Assembly: GCA_029582155.1 (NCBI GenBank)
Contig: CM055911.1
Location: 28,999,644 to 29,063,643 of the forward strand
DNA: 64,000 nt
Reading direction: 5' to 3'
Origin: Panopea generosa
Lineage: Eukaryota > Mollusca > Bivalvia > Adapedonta > Hiatellidae
Shown here: one piece after another, positions 49,701 to 56,882 of the stretch
How positions within the stretch are numbered: the stretch's first letter is position 1
Layout: every line of letters starts with the position of its first letter
Program-made: the position numbers and the translations under genes
Notes under the pieces: model-generated
What the model saw: the letters and a program-made list of their open reading frames with translations, nothing else
What the model was told of the DNA's origin: nothing
Databases searched by the model: none

Positions 49701-52700
49701 GCATTTTTTTTTCATACCTAGAAGTCGTATGCTTGTGGTGGACTATTTATCGTATATTGGTACACTTAATGTTTCTCTTACAAATACAGAAGTTTTATAT
49801 TTTAGCTTTTCTGCTGTGTACTGGTGGTACATGGATATCACCATACCTAGAGTTTCCTTGAGTTTAGAAGTGATGAATTTTCGACTATTTACTTATCATT
49901 TGGCACTCATTCATATAACAAATGCAAGCGATAACAACTTCATATCAAAATATATCTATCTAATATCACTCGACCCCCGCACAGCCATATTGATCATGAA
50001 CTTATTTTTACGTTCACTTCTTAATACGTGGAGAAGTAGTGAGTAATCTGCAGATATAGTGTTTGTCCAGTACTGGCTATACGTCTAATGGCTCCCAGGA
50101 ATAACAATATGATGATTTGGTGCGCTGACTGCCAAAACAGAAATATTGCTGAAAGCCGTTAAAAATCCTTATACAAATTAACCTCTTTAAATGATACCCG
50201 TCTTAAGCAGCCAGTCAAGGGAAGGAGCAAAAGTGGCCTTTTGATACAGGTTGTTGCTTGATACAGGTACATTTGCTCTGAAATTATATAAATGGGAAGT
50301 AGCGAATGTGGCTGCTTTAAGACAAGTGGCTGCTTAATAGAGGTGACCATTTATACTTGTTTGACTATACATGCATGACTAGATGCGTTGATTTAATTGT
50401 ATTCCTCAATGTAACCTGGCTCCTGTTTCATCAGCATATACATAAACACGTAAACAATTAAATCAAAGAAAAGCAGCAAGGTGATACTATTTTAGAAGGG
50501 TTCCAGTAAAACTGCTATGATGAATTGTGTTGATTACAGAATAGATAAACAACCAGTCAAACCTTAGTTCAGTTTTTAAATATATAAGTTAAATGTTGGT
50601 GAAACAGAAGTCAGATGACAAAAGTAGTGCTAATTCAGATCCATACAGACTATAACCGATTTACCGTCGTTTATACATAGAAAGGTTGTGATGCATATAG
50701 ACTATAACCGATTTACCGTCATTTATACATAGAAAGGCTGTGATACATATAGACTATAACCGATTTACCGTCATTTATACATAAAAAGGCTGTGATACAT
50801 ACAGACTATAACCGATTCACCGTCATTTATACATAGAAAGGCTGTGATACATACAGACTATAACCGATTTACCGTCGTTTATACATAGAAAGGCTGTGAT
50901 ACATACAGACTACGACCGATTTACCGTCATTTATACATAGAAAGGCTGTGATACATACAGACGATAACCAATATACCGTCATTTATACATAGAAAGGCTG
51001 TGATACATACAGACTATAACCGATTTACCGCCATTTATACATATAAAGGCTGTGATAAATATAGACTATAACCGATTTACCGCCATTTATACATAGAAAG
51101 GCTGTGATCAAAACAGACTACGACCGATTCACCGCCATTTGTACATAGAAAGGCTGTGATACATACACACTACGACCGATTCACCGCCATTTATACATAG
51201 AAAGGCTGTGATACATACAGACTACGACCGATTCACCGCCATTTATACATAGAAAGGCTGTGATACATACAGACATACTACGACCGATTCACCGCCATTT
51301 ATACATAGAAAGGCTGTGATACATACAGACTATAACCGATTTACCGTCATTTATACATAGAAAGGCTGTGATACATACAGACTACGACCGATTCACCGCC
51401 ATTTATACATAGAAAGGCTGTGATACATACAGACTACGACCGATTCACCGCAATTTATACATAGAAAGGCTGTGATACATACAGACTACGACCAATTCAC
51501 CGTCATTTATACATAGAAAGGCTGTGATACATACAGACTACGACCGATTCACCGCCATTTATACATATAAAGGATGTGATACATACAGACTACGACCGAT
51601 TCACCGCCATTTATACATAGAAAGGCTGTGATACATACAGACTACGACCGATTCACCGCCATTTATACATATAAAGGATGTGATACATACAGACTACGAC
51701 CGATTCACCGCCATTTATACACAGAAAGGCTTTAATAACGCTTTACTTGTATACGCGGATATTTATAGTTTTCAAATAAACCAGTTTCACCGATAGACAT
51801 TAACTATAATAATTAAATCAATTTTCCATTTAACAGAAATCTAGCATTGAGCAATGTCATTAACGTTCGTTCAAAGTAATTCACCCTCGATGCAATAATA
51901 AATTACGTATTAACTATCTACAAGTGAAGTCTTCTTCAATGATCTTGATTTTTTTAAAATTTGTTTTTTAATAGTAGTGTTTAAAACACATACAAGTGTT
52001 GAGTAACGGACAGAGTTCTGTGTACCTGCATTCCCATACAGTCGTCACACAATTAACAGCAATCCTTAACCGTAGTCAGTGGACACTTTCCCCGCTTCGT
52101 TTTAACTCTCCCACTGAATTCTTAAGTAAAGACCTTTGCATTTTATAAATTATTTTTAACACATTCCAGGTTATATGTGACATATCCAGTTTTATTGATG
52201 GATGAATACCACAGAATGAATCTGATTAGAACCACCGTCCTTCCGCAAGTAACTGGCAAACTTTCTCACATAAAGGTTTTGGAACGAGCGGGACTCGAAC
52301 CTATGACCTTAGCGGTGAGATGTAAATGATCTTGAGACGGCACTTTAGATCACTTAGCCAATGAAGATCCTGTTTTTGACTTTGTTATTTTGACTATAAA
52401 TGACACGAATGGTCATTGCTCGATAGCGGCAGCTGCTAATTATAGAAACAGAAACGTGTAAAACAAAGTAATTGATGACTGATGAAAAGAACAATATGTA
52501 CTCTCTATCGAAATATATGTTTTTGTTCTTTATTTTATCATAATCTTTTGGCAAAATGCTTAAATTTATATATAACGACTTTATATGTGTTTAAGAAAAG
52601 CTTTTGCATAATTACTGTACGGACGGGTAGTGCAAAGAAAATAACCAATGTCCTTGAATACATATGCAAGATATTAGTTGTTTTTGCTGACTGATGTGGA

Positions 52701-52882
52701 ACTTTTAGCGAAGGGGACAATTAATATTAATTCTGTATTAATATAACACAGGTAAAGACGATGATGAAAAGAAGAAAAGCAAAGACGCAGGTGACGACAT
52801 AGAACAGATCAGCAAAATGGACCAAGTGGACAACAACCAAAACGGTATACAGAATGGAAACCAGAAAATTATGATTGAATAA
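12456..52882 (+). CDS. WDR86: WDR86-like WD40 propeller protein (spliced, 5 coding exons, 407 aa)
   Basis: Spliced gene: 12456-13220, 22342-22477, 39372-39475, 46973-47060, 52752-52882. All introns are GT..AG and every junction keeps frame. The 407-residue product has eight WD40 blades, with GH dipeptides near residues 23, 67, 107, 147, 204, 246, 286 and 326. W-D type blade ends lie at 52, 94, 134, 191, 233, 273, 313 (F-D) and 353. It starts MGCCGS, an N-myristoylation pattern (Gly2, Ser6) with Cys3/Cys4 available for palmitoylation and a Lys run at 12-14, so it is probably tethered to membranes. An acidic insert (160-177) splits blade 4, and residues 365-407 form a charged, Asn/Gln-rich tail. 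The order and wording of blades match vertebrate WDR86 as I remember it (about 376 aa, starting MGGGGS). WD40 propellers are binding scaffolds with no catalysis; the partners of WDR86 are not evident from sequence. An alternative blade-7 exon lies at 28198-28301. Confidence 0.93.
13375..13590 (-). mobile_element. tRNA-Leu-like SINE, family 2
   Basis: Minus-strand head: gagtggtctaaggcgccgtc..., ctcaag in the anticodon position, and a B-box ending in the gtcccgctcgtt region. The body (ggttatatatggcatgtcca as written on +) recurs at 52152-52370. Confidence 0.82.
13640..13860. repeat. (AAT)n / (ATAATA) microsatellite
   Basis: Long imperfect trinucleotide tract with aac interruptions; translates as poly-Asn or poly-Ile in both directions and is not coding. 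Confidence 0.96.
13950..14850. other. Unassigned AT-rich intron sequence
   Basis: Nothing recognised. Confidence 0.4.
14852..15314 (+). mobile_element. MITE family B, copy 1
   Basis: Left end taaggtctcactacacagtt; the right end is an inverted, degraded form (aactgtaggtagacgtt). The interior shares catagcaggaatgta, ggtaggttgac and aaatatttcaaaacc with copy 2 at 43888-44323. Confidence 0.78.
15875..16885 (+). mobile_element. Dispersed element C with hugely expanded 16-bp minisatellite
   Basis: Left flank ttattcaagtccagattt..gagaaaatac and right flank ggcggtttagctgtccg..ttggtatga match the short copy at 23775-23910. Between them lie about 57 units of ggtacataaaatgtca (about 15920-16842), against three units in the short copy. 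The class of element is unknown. Confidence 0.75.
15920..16842. repeat. 16-bp minisatellite, about 57 units
   Basis: gtacataaaatgtcag with common variants (atatcag, gttag, atctg). Any ORF across it shifts through all frames with a 48-nt super-period. Confidence 0.97.
17095..17470 (+). mobile_element. Dispersed repeat F, copy 1 (internally duplicated)
   Basis: aatgaaaaagcagg.., cttactaaactgtgacgtc and caactgaccaatcagcgtgc recur twice here and once at 30728-30960. Class unknown. Confidence 0.65.
17650..21400. other. Intron 1 sequence without recognised genes
   Basis: Pyrimidine-rich tract at 19320-19440; a 72-codon frame at 19541-19759 has no recognisable family features. No repeat family was identified beyond a caagggagataa motif at 20833. 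Confidence 0.35.
21405..21455. repeat. C-rich / (CA)n tract
   Basis: Runs of C separated by short spacers; the minus strand has G-quadruplex potential. Followed by a small inverted repeat gaagtcatga / tcatgacttc (21461-21495). Confidence 0.8.
21537..21900 (+). mobile_element. MITE family E, copy 1 (right end missing)
   Basis: Left end ttaaagagagtgtatcagga. The interior aaaatggat..catctcattatcatt and ggatcaaattgaaatcaaaa matches 61773-62212, whose right end is the inverse of this terminus. Confidence 0.72.
22342..22477 (+). CDS. WDR86: WDR86 coding exon 2 (residues 256-300 plus first base of 301)
   Basis: Acceptor gcaattccag at 22341 and donor gtaagac at 22478. The frame entered in phase 0 reads VVNKILYSGSSDHTGRAW, then GHKHTVSVIKMKDGL. 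This completes blade 6 and starts blade 7, and the next codon is split after one base (phase 1). It is too short and fragmentary to appear as an obvious ORF. It was found by reading for the missing blade and fits the WDR86 order exactly. Confidence 0.92.
23215..23300 (-). mobile_element. tRNA-like SINE head
   Basis: Minus strand: ggattagtggtccagtggtt.. (A-box) and gcaggtttgtttccccgctc (B-box). Continuation not traced. Confidence 0.6.
23775..23910 (+). mobile_element. Dispersed element C, short form
   Basis: Same flanks as 15875-16885 but with only three 16-bp units (about 23818-23865). It shows the likely pre-expansion state. Confidence 0.75.
24044..24203 (+). mobile_element. SINE family 1, headless copy
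   Basis: Plus-strand body and tail: ttacctgcggagatgg.., gttagccctcgatggctta, and a degraded caatcaa tail. Confidence 0.75.
24689..24769. repeat. Long near-perfect hairpin
   Basis: 34-nt arms (gtgtgtgtaactctttaata.. / ..gagtaacacacac) with one mismatch and a 13-nt loop. A third partial copy of the arm follows at 24771-24804 and a fragment lies at 27321-27350. Confidence 0.92.
25005..25072 (+). mobile_element. Dispersed repeat G, fragment
   Basis: gacaagtggccgctcaatag and ggtgaccattaacacagg match the copies at 25290-25452 and 50198-50372. Confidence 0.6.
25290..25452 (+). mobile_element. Dispersed repeat G
   Basis: taaagcagccagttaaggga.., aaagtggcctttcaagacagg, ending ggtttgactgtat. Class unknown. 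Confidence 0.65.
25460..28195. other. Intron sequence before alternative exon 3a
   Basis: No exon recognised. Small features: ggttagggttaggg (26906), and an inverted repeat ggcgccatttt / aaaatggcgcc (27614-27664). Confidence 0.35.
28198..28301 (+). CDS. WDR86: Alternative (candidate mutually exclusive) blade-7 exon 3a of WDR86
   Basis: Acceptor with a T-rich tract (ttttttcaacag, ending 28197), then 104 nt, then gt at 28302. Joined to the last base of exon 2 it reads VFTGCGDAVARCYAGKSG, continues through REFKSHDGAINALQ, and ends on a codon boundary. Length and phases equal exon 3b at 39372-39475. By my hand alignment the two are about 59% identical in DNA without gaps and 16 of 35 residues match. 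Oddities are SH in place of the GH dipeptide, AG where FD is expected, and a weak donor (gtctct). A better donor-like gtagtt lies 21 nt further on, at 28323, and is in frame. It could be an active alternative exon or one that is decaying. The open frame and exact phase argue that it was functional until recently, if not still. Confidence 0.78.
28515..29105. repeat. Degenerate minisatellite, about 54-bp and 42-bp units
   Basis: Repeats of caacttagacaatagcaat..tgtatacctataac, passing into tatccaccaatacctgtata repeats at 28860-28995. Confidence 0.85.
29727..29800 (+). mobile_element. tRNA-like SINE head
   Basis: gcccgtggtacagtggcagt (A-box region) and gatcggttgatcca (B-box region). Confidence 0.5.
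29975..30060 (-). mobile_element. tRNA-like SINE head
   Basis: Minus strand: gcgtggtttagtgacagtgc.. and a B-box-like gtgtcggggttct. Confidence 0.5.
30336..30732. repeat. 20-bp minisatellite, about 20 units
   Basis: Unit tagtgcctgatatctacata with variants. Confidence 0.95.
30728..30960 (+). mobile_element. Dispersed repeat F, copy 2
   Basis: aaaaaagcaggaaattctat, aattgaacttttactaaact and aatcaacgtgctcaaatg match 17095-17470. It directly abuts the 20-bp array, whose gatatct motif also occurs at the edge of copy 1. Confidence 0.65.
31630..36320. repeat. 4.7-kb minisatellite of 65-68-bp units (about 70 units)
   Basis: Unit: cttactcccttctgggtcct, acccctcaacgttctcctca, ctggcatatcggcatgctcc, cttgt. 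A 3-bp insertion (catcatgctg) gives the 68-bp form. Distinctive variants at 32627-33190 recur 1257 bp later, showing a higher-order duplication. The plus strand is almost free of stops in all frames, which creates long spurious ORFs (up to 447 codons). It lies in the intron between exons 3a and 3b. Confidence 0.97.
36330..37780. other. Unassigned intron sequence
   Basis: Nothing recognised. Confidence 0.4.
37788..38585. repeat. 34-bp minisatellite, about 23 units
   Basis: Unit cagtatcctgtgacgttaat plus gtctcagacatctt; a ctcagagctctt variant recurs at intervals. It lies about 0.8 kb upstream of exon 3b. Confidence 0.95.
38831..38856. repeat. (TA)n microsatellite
   Basis: About 13 TA dinucleotides. 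Confidence 0.97.
39372..39475 (+). CDS. WDR86: WDR86 coding exon 3 (3b, residues 301-335)
   Basis: Pyrimidine tract ctccctttttgtgttcttag ends at 39371; donor CAG|gtaacg at 39476. With the carried base it reads VYSGSGDTHVRCFDSKSG, continues through KRTFTGHNVAITSLQ, and ends in phase 0. It covers strands b-d of blade 7 and the first strand of blade 8. A second in-frame AG at 39379-39380 would drop VYS, the centre of a core strand, so I chose the upstream acceptor because it restores the blade. Confidence 0.92.
40015..40096. repeat. Long near-perfect hairpin
   Basis: 32-nt arms: aatcggaacatcgctcggcc.. against ..gccgagcgatgttctgatt, two mismatches, 18-nt loop. Flanked by gagcgccta / gagcaccta. 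Confidence 0.9.
40235..40310 (-). mobile_element. tRNA-like SINE head
   Basis: Minus strand: gacccagtgagctatgtcgg.. and a B-box-like ggattccggttcgg; similar to SINE family 1. Confidence 0.5.
40660..41095. repeat. Degenerate acattaaatta repeat
   Basis: Irregular tandem runs of acattaaattaaacatt and tcagacactttacat. Confidence 0.85.
41661..41955 (-). mobile_element. tRNA-derived SINE, family 1
   Basis: Best-preserved copy: minus-strand head with B-box gttcgaatccccgcc, body with agccctcgatgg, (CAAT)n tail at 41661-41680. Confidence 0.87.
42000..43880. other. Unassigned intron sequence
   Basis: Homopolymers at 42166-42190. ORFs of 70-75 codons here show no domain features. Confidence 0.35.
43888..44323 (+). 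mobile_element. MITE family B, copy 2
   Basis: Right terminus aactgtgtagtgagacgtta is the inverse of the left terminus of copy 1 at 14852. The left end is degraded (aaaggtcccattatacagtt). Confidence 0.78.
44325..45200. other. Unassigned intron sequence
   Basis: Nothing recognised. Confidence 0.4.
45205..46260. repeat. 57-58-bp minisatellite, about 19 units
   Basis: Unit: acttgactacgtaagtaaac, accttactatatagcgaaat, ttgttttatatactaaat, with tatagc / tatatagc length variants. It ends about 0.7 kb before exon 4. Confidence 0.95.
46973..47060 (+). CDS. WDR86: WDR86 coding exon 4 (residues 336-364 plus first base of 365)
   Basis: Acceptor tgactttatag ends at 46972; donor gtaagaaag starts at 47061. 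Phase 0 entry reads VVEGKLFTGSYDGSVKVWD then ITGINDDTAF. It supplies the conserved end of blade 8 with an intact VWD, and leaves one base for the next codon. Joining exon 2 directly to this exon gives GGT TGT TGA, an immediate stop. Confidence 0.93.
47290..47382. repeat. catgttcattattatggt tandem repeat
   Basis: Five imperfect 18-bp units 230 bp after exon 4. Confidence 0.88.
47707..48003 (+). mobile_element. tRNA-derived SINE, family 3, (CAA)n tail
   Basis: Head gcagtggtctatagatagag.., body with gtcgcgatatgactgaaac and gctaaaagcgacgctaaaca, then a (CAA)n tail. The body plus (CAA)n tail resembles SINEs I recall as widespread in bivalves. A second copy lies at 54150-54437 and a tail fragment at 50130-50165 (gaaatattgctgaaagccgt). 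Confidence 0.87.
48024..48641 (+). mobile_element. Dead, internally deleted mariner
   Basis: Terminal inverted repeats cgaggggtgttccgtatata and (from the right end) cgagcggtgttccgtaaata, with a TA before the left end. The interior translates in pieces to mariner transposase: TIEENIERICDVLN (helix-turn-helix region), PHLLTEVQKK and KMYPNW. The frame has stops and shifts. The total is 618 bp against about 1.3 kb for an intact element, so most of the catalytic D,D34D part is missing. It sits about 20 bp after a SINE tail. Confidence 0.88.
48645..49430. other. Unassigned intron sequence
   Basis: Nothing recognised. Confidence 0.4.
49437..49581. mobile_element. Short foldback element
   Basis: 22-bp inverted ends (aactacgtcattctattttt.. 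/ ..aaatagaatgacgtagtt) around about 100 bp. A small MITE or solo inverted repeat; no other copy was seen. Confidence 0.6.
50198..50372 (+). mobile_element. Dispersed repeat G
   Basis: ttaagcagccagtcaaggga..aaagtggccttttgatacagg..ggtgaccatttatac; matches 25290-25452 and 25005-25072. Confidence 0.68.
50640..51735. repeat. 52-bp minisatellite, about 21 units
   Basis: Unit: actataaccgatttaccgtc, atttatacatagaaaggctg, tgatacatacag. 5' units carry actataaccgattta and 3' units mostly actacgaccgattca, so two subfamilies occupy different ends. Confidence 0.96.
52152..52370 (-). mobile_element. tRNA-Leu-like SINE, family 2
   Basis: Same body and head as 13375-13590; B-box ggttcgagtcccgctc is intact on the minus strand. 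It lies 380 bp before the last WDR86 exon. Confidence 0.84.
52752..52882 (+). CDS. WDR86: WDR86 last coding exon (residues 365-407 and stop)
   Basis: Acceptor aatataacacag ends at 52751. The frame reads GKDDDEKKKSKDAGDD, then an Asn/Gln-rich stretch, ending QKIMIE with TAA at 52880-52882. No WD motif is present: this is a low-complexity, highly charged tail after the propeller. It is assigned because it is the first acceptor after exon 4 with compatible phase and a short open tail. Another terminal exon could exist, but nothing better was seen. Confidence 0.8.
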
Positions 52883-54150
52883 TAACAGCGACCGTCGATT
52901 TCTCGCAGTAAAAAGGATGTTAAACATATTTAATTGCTATACCTACTTTGTTGTTAAATCTAGTTTATTGTAGCTTATGTTTGACTGTATTGAAATATTG
53001 TTTTAATCGTTTCAGAATTGTTTCTAAACGTTTTACTGTATTTCTTTAAATTGAGAAAACTCATTTTTACAAATGTCAAAATTATTATTCAAATAGTTAC
53101 CCAAATGCCATTTTGGCGATTTCATAAAAGTTGTGTTTATTGACTGAAGGTTTATACAAAGTGGCGTAAAAATGAATAGTCACAATTCTATTCATATTCA
53201 TATTTTTATCCATATTCATATTTTTATTCATATTCATATTTTGTTTGTAGAATCAAGCATTTGATATAATGCCACAACAGTAACGCGGAACAGAGCGGTC
53301 TTCTCGGTCGATCGACATTGTTTAACATATTGATAAAAGATGGTGATATACATATTTAGTTTATTTTATCTATACATATTTAATTCCTATGGCTCTTTTT
53401 AGAATTACATTCAGGTAATATTGTTAATGACTGCTGAGTGCTTTACCGAGGTTTAACCAGTATATGAGGATAATGTCTAAGAAGTGGCGTAGTCGAGCAT
53501 AATATCGCTGTCGGGAACACAATCGTAATACTTTCAATCTGTTTATCAGCAACAATGATTTGGAAAAAAAAACACTTTAAATACTGACAATAACCTTCAT
53601 TTTATTATTTACTGTAAAAACGATTTTTTCCTATTTTACATGAAAATGTAACATATCATCAGATTATGAACTCTCTGTTTTATTTTATGTCTTTTCCATT
53701 TTGTGAGCTCCTATCAAATCTATGCTTCAGAATTAGTAAACACTCGGCTACATTTTATTTTAGACTTATTTGGTTAGGTAATTTCACGTGTGTGTGCTAC
53801 TTAGATCACGAAAAGTACAATACATTGCTTAATTCGGACACTGCTTGCAAGTTAAAGGTATTATGTCAGTTTTTTTTGTCAACATTTATAACTCTATTTT
53901 TATCATACGTTGATAATTATACTCATTGAACATTTACTGTCATGGCAATATATATTTGAATACTAATTTATTGTAAACGAATTTTCAACTGTTCTATTCT
54001 AACAGGATTGTAATATGAGACGTATCAAATGAGTAGCCTAACGGCAACCTGATTTAATCAGCTATTGTTATCATATTTTATAAATTTGGTCAACTTTGGA
54101 AATAATCCAAATGACGAGGTGAAAATCGTCAAGAAGCGTTTGTTTATTTT
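52883..54150 (+). other. Probable 3' UTR / downstream sequence of WDR86
   Basis: Follows the stop codon directly. No clear AATAAA with a downstream element was found close by; the next AATAAA motifs are in a SINE at 54243 and at 59515. The transcript end is undetermined. Confidence 0.35.
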
Positions 54151-54437
54151 GGATTCGGTGGTAAAGGTGGTCTTGTGATAAAGTGTCCGGCTGTATGTGG
54201 AAGACCGTAGGCTCGATCAACGGGTCATACTTGAAAAATGGTAATAAAAGCTTTCTTGCTTGGGGTTCAGAATTTAAAGGATAGTTTTAGGTCTGTTTCC
54301 ATACCATGTGTATTGTATGCGGCATGATACTCAAGTGTGCTAGCACTCAGAATATTTCCTTAAATAGACACAGTCGCGATATGACTGAAAAAAACCCGCT
54401 AAAACCGACGCTAAACACTATACAACAACTACAACTA
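54150..54437 (+). mobile_element. tRNA-derived SINE, family 3
   Basis: Head ttcggtggtaaaggtggtct.., B-box region taggctcgatcaa, body gtcgcgatatgactgaaa and accgacgctaaacactatac, degraded (CAA)n tail. Confidence 0.85.
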
Positions 54438-54439
54438 AT

Positions 54440-55580
54440 TACTGTAGAATGATTTAAAGTAGACCGTTACGTCTCGGTATATAGAATATCATTCCGCTTA
54501 TTTATTCTGGTCAGGCATTTATTAAATGTGAAGCATCAGTGTAAACTGTGTATGAATAATTGATAAAAGGACAATAGAGAAAACCCGATCGATATAGTGA
54601 TACAGAAAGGTATTAAAGCCACCAGGCCTTGTATGTTGTTTCAATGTTACCAGTGATCATAATGCACTTATCACATATAATATTTAATGAAAATATTGTA
54701 GGCCAGATTTATTGATTGGAAGCTTACTGATCCGCATGATTTATACTTCTATAAAACAACAAACAAAACAAACAAACAAACAAAACGCTTTTATGAAAAC
54801 TTCTTATAACCTATTCCTGTTATCTTTGTCAAGTATCTTTGAAATTTAACCAAGAATTAAAAAAGTAGCTATCATAATTTTACAGCGACAAATTGAAGTG
54901 TTAATAATAGTTTGTACTATAATTGATCATTGGGTTACGTTGAAACATACTGTTCTTATAGCTCCAGTGCTATCTGTCCTTTCTTTGTTTTATTGTAAAT
55001 GTGTAAATGCCACGTAATTACATACTGTAATTAAAAAATCAGGTCAAATTTAAAGTGGTTCGAAGGGTAAATTATTTAATCTTTATTTCAGTCTCATCTA
55101 TGTACATCGCAATTACAATAACATTAATAGCATACAGTATATGTACGTAGCCATTCAAATATATGAATTACAAGAGACTATCACACAATGCAAAAAACAA
55201 TTATTTATTCACATAATAAGACTTTGTGTAATGCTGCAAATCGATTTATAAAAAAGTTTAAAGATAATCAACATTTTAAAATTCTGACAAGAAAAAAAAG
55301 CACTAGTGCGCAATATAAAAAACAAATGAAATACGGATATGGTTTCGATATATGTAAATACCCATATTAACGTGATTAATTTCTACCGTGTGTTGTTTAT
55401 GTGTATGTCTTTAAATATTTGTGTATATTATATTTATTGTTTATGTTCGTACAAACAGTTGTATTTCCATATACTCCCAGAATGTCTCTCCTTTTTGCAA
55501 AAGAAAAAATGAAAGTAACGCTCCATGAATAAGTTGTAAGTGACTGTTTCTAATAATTAATATTATGTCACTCATCATAA
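54440..55580. other. Unassigned sequence
   Basis: Short (AAAC)n at 54755-54786; otherwise nothing recognised. Confidence 0.4.
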
Positions 55581-55625
55581 AGGCAATACTGTTTTAATAT
55601 TTTGCCAGTCATTATAATCCATTAA

Positions 55626-56107
55626 GGCATTAACCTGACATCATTGTTATTTCATTATTTAAGACATGACTTCTGTACTTATAAGAATTATGCAGTTCGT
55701 CGACCGTCAACTCATGTTTGTATATATATATTACGACGATATTGGATAATTCCTGTTGTCTTTAAAGTAAATTATAACGATATTTTTGTCTATATGCCAT
55801 GATATATTTTTTTCATTTGCACTACTTCTGAGCACTGTAATATGGAGGCTATTTTACAATTGAGCAACTGAACTCCTTTGAACACGAGGAAGTAAACGTT
55901 TTTCTTTTAAAAGGATAGCATCAGATTAAGAAAAGAAAAAAAAACAACATTTTATTTAGTTACACCGAAAATATCACTATAGAACCAAGGTGCGACATAT
56001 GTTTTGAATAACTTATCTATGTGTGCACCTTAAGTCGATGGCTTAGTTCAAACCGAACCGGAGTCCTATACGTAGTTCTTGTATTGTAATAATGCATGAT
56101 TAAATGT
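55626..56107 (+). repeat. 482-bp direct duplication, copy 1
   Basis: From ggcattaacctgacatcatt to atgcatgattaaatgt. About 98% identical by hand to 58399-58881. It is preceded by one unit of the 44-bp repeat (55582-55625). Confidence 0.95.
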
Positions 56108-56880
56108 ATCTAGATATGATATAGGTTTGATTTTTCTAGTATATCTTTTTGCATTTTCGATTGTGCTCTTTAATTGTTTAACTTTTTTTCATAAAAGAGG
56201 CATCACCTACGAGTCCGATATTTTTAGGATAAAATATTTATACGTATAATTTTCTATATGTAATATACTCTATATTTAGAATGTTCCACATGTGCATAAT
56301 GTTAACTGACAGAAACAATACTTGAGCATTTAAAAGGTATGCAGTCACATGCTAAGGAAGTCGTTTATACCATGCGGAAAATAGGTTGGGTGGAATAACA
56401 CCTTCAAAACAATAAATAGATTATGATAAGAGATGTGCACATGTTTTTTGCCATGCGGTTGTATATAACCATTTATAAAGGCGATGTAATAAAGAATTTT
56501 CGTTGCATTCAAGGGGTCAATGGAGGCCAAGTGTTCCACTGTTTGATCACGTTAAAAAGTGCAAATATTGTTCTACATTGTTACAACCATGTATTGTTTT
56601 TTGTTATAAATATATTTTTCAAGAATTTATATGAAACAAAAGTTTAGTTTTTCTTTGTTTTTGTTTTGTGAATATATAACCAATGTGATTTTAATATTTG
56701 TTAGGAAGCCAGAGTTATATGATCGATTTTTGTATGTGTACAGTTTGCCAAATCATCAACTTGTGGAAGATAAATTGTAATGATAATCGATATCGAGCTA
56801 TCATATAACGATTAATATTTAATATCAGCTATATGATGAGCATTTCAGAAGATCAAGAATATCATTAAGGTGTTTCAACT
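56108..56880. other. Unique spacer between the duplication and the 44-bp array
   Basis: No gene recognised; this sequence is not repeated after copy 2. Confidence 0.45.
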
Positions 56881-56882
56881 TT

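Noticed and set aside
49595-50046. Overlapping 88- and 128-codon ORFs in intron 4
   Set aside because: No recognisable domain or splice context, two frames equally open, hydrophobic AT-rich composition. I would reconsider if transcripts or homologues were found.
54243-54248. AATAAA as the WDR86 polyadenylation signal
   Set aside because: Lies inside a SINE with no supporting downstream element; the transcript end cannot be set from sequence alone.
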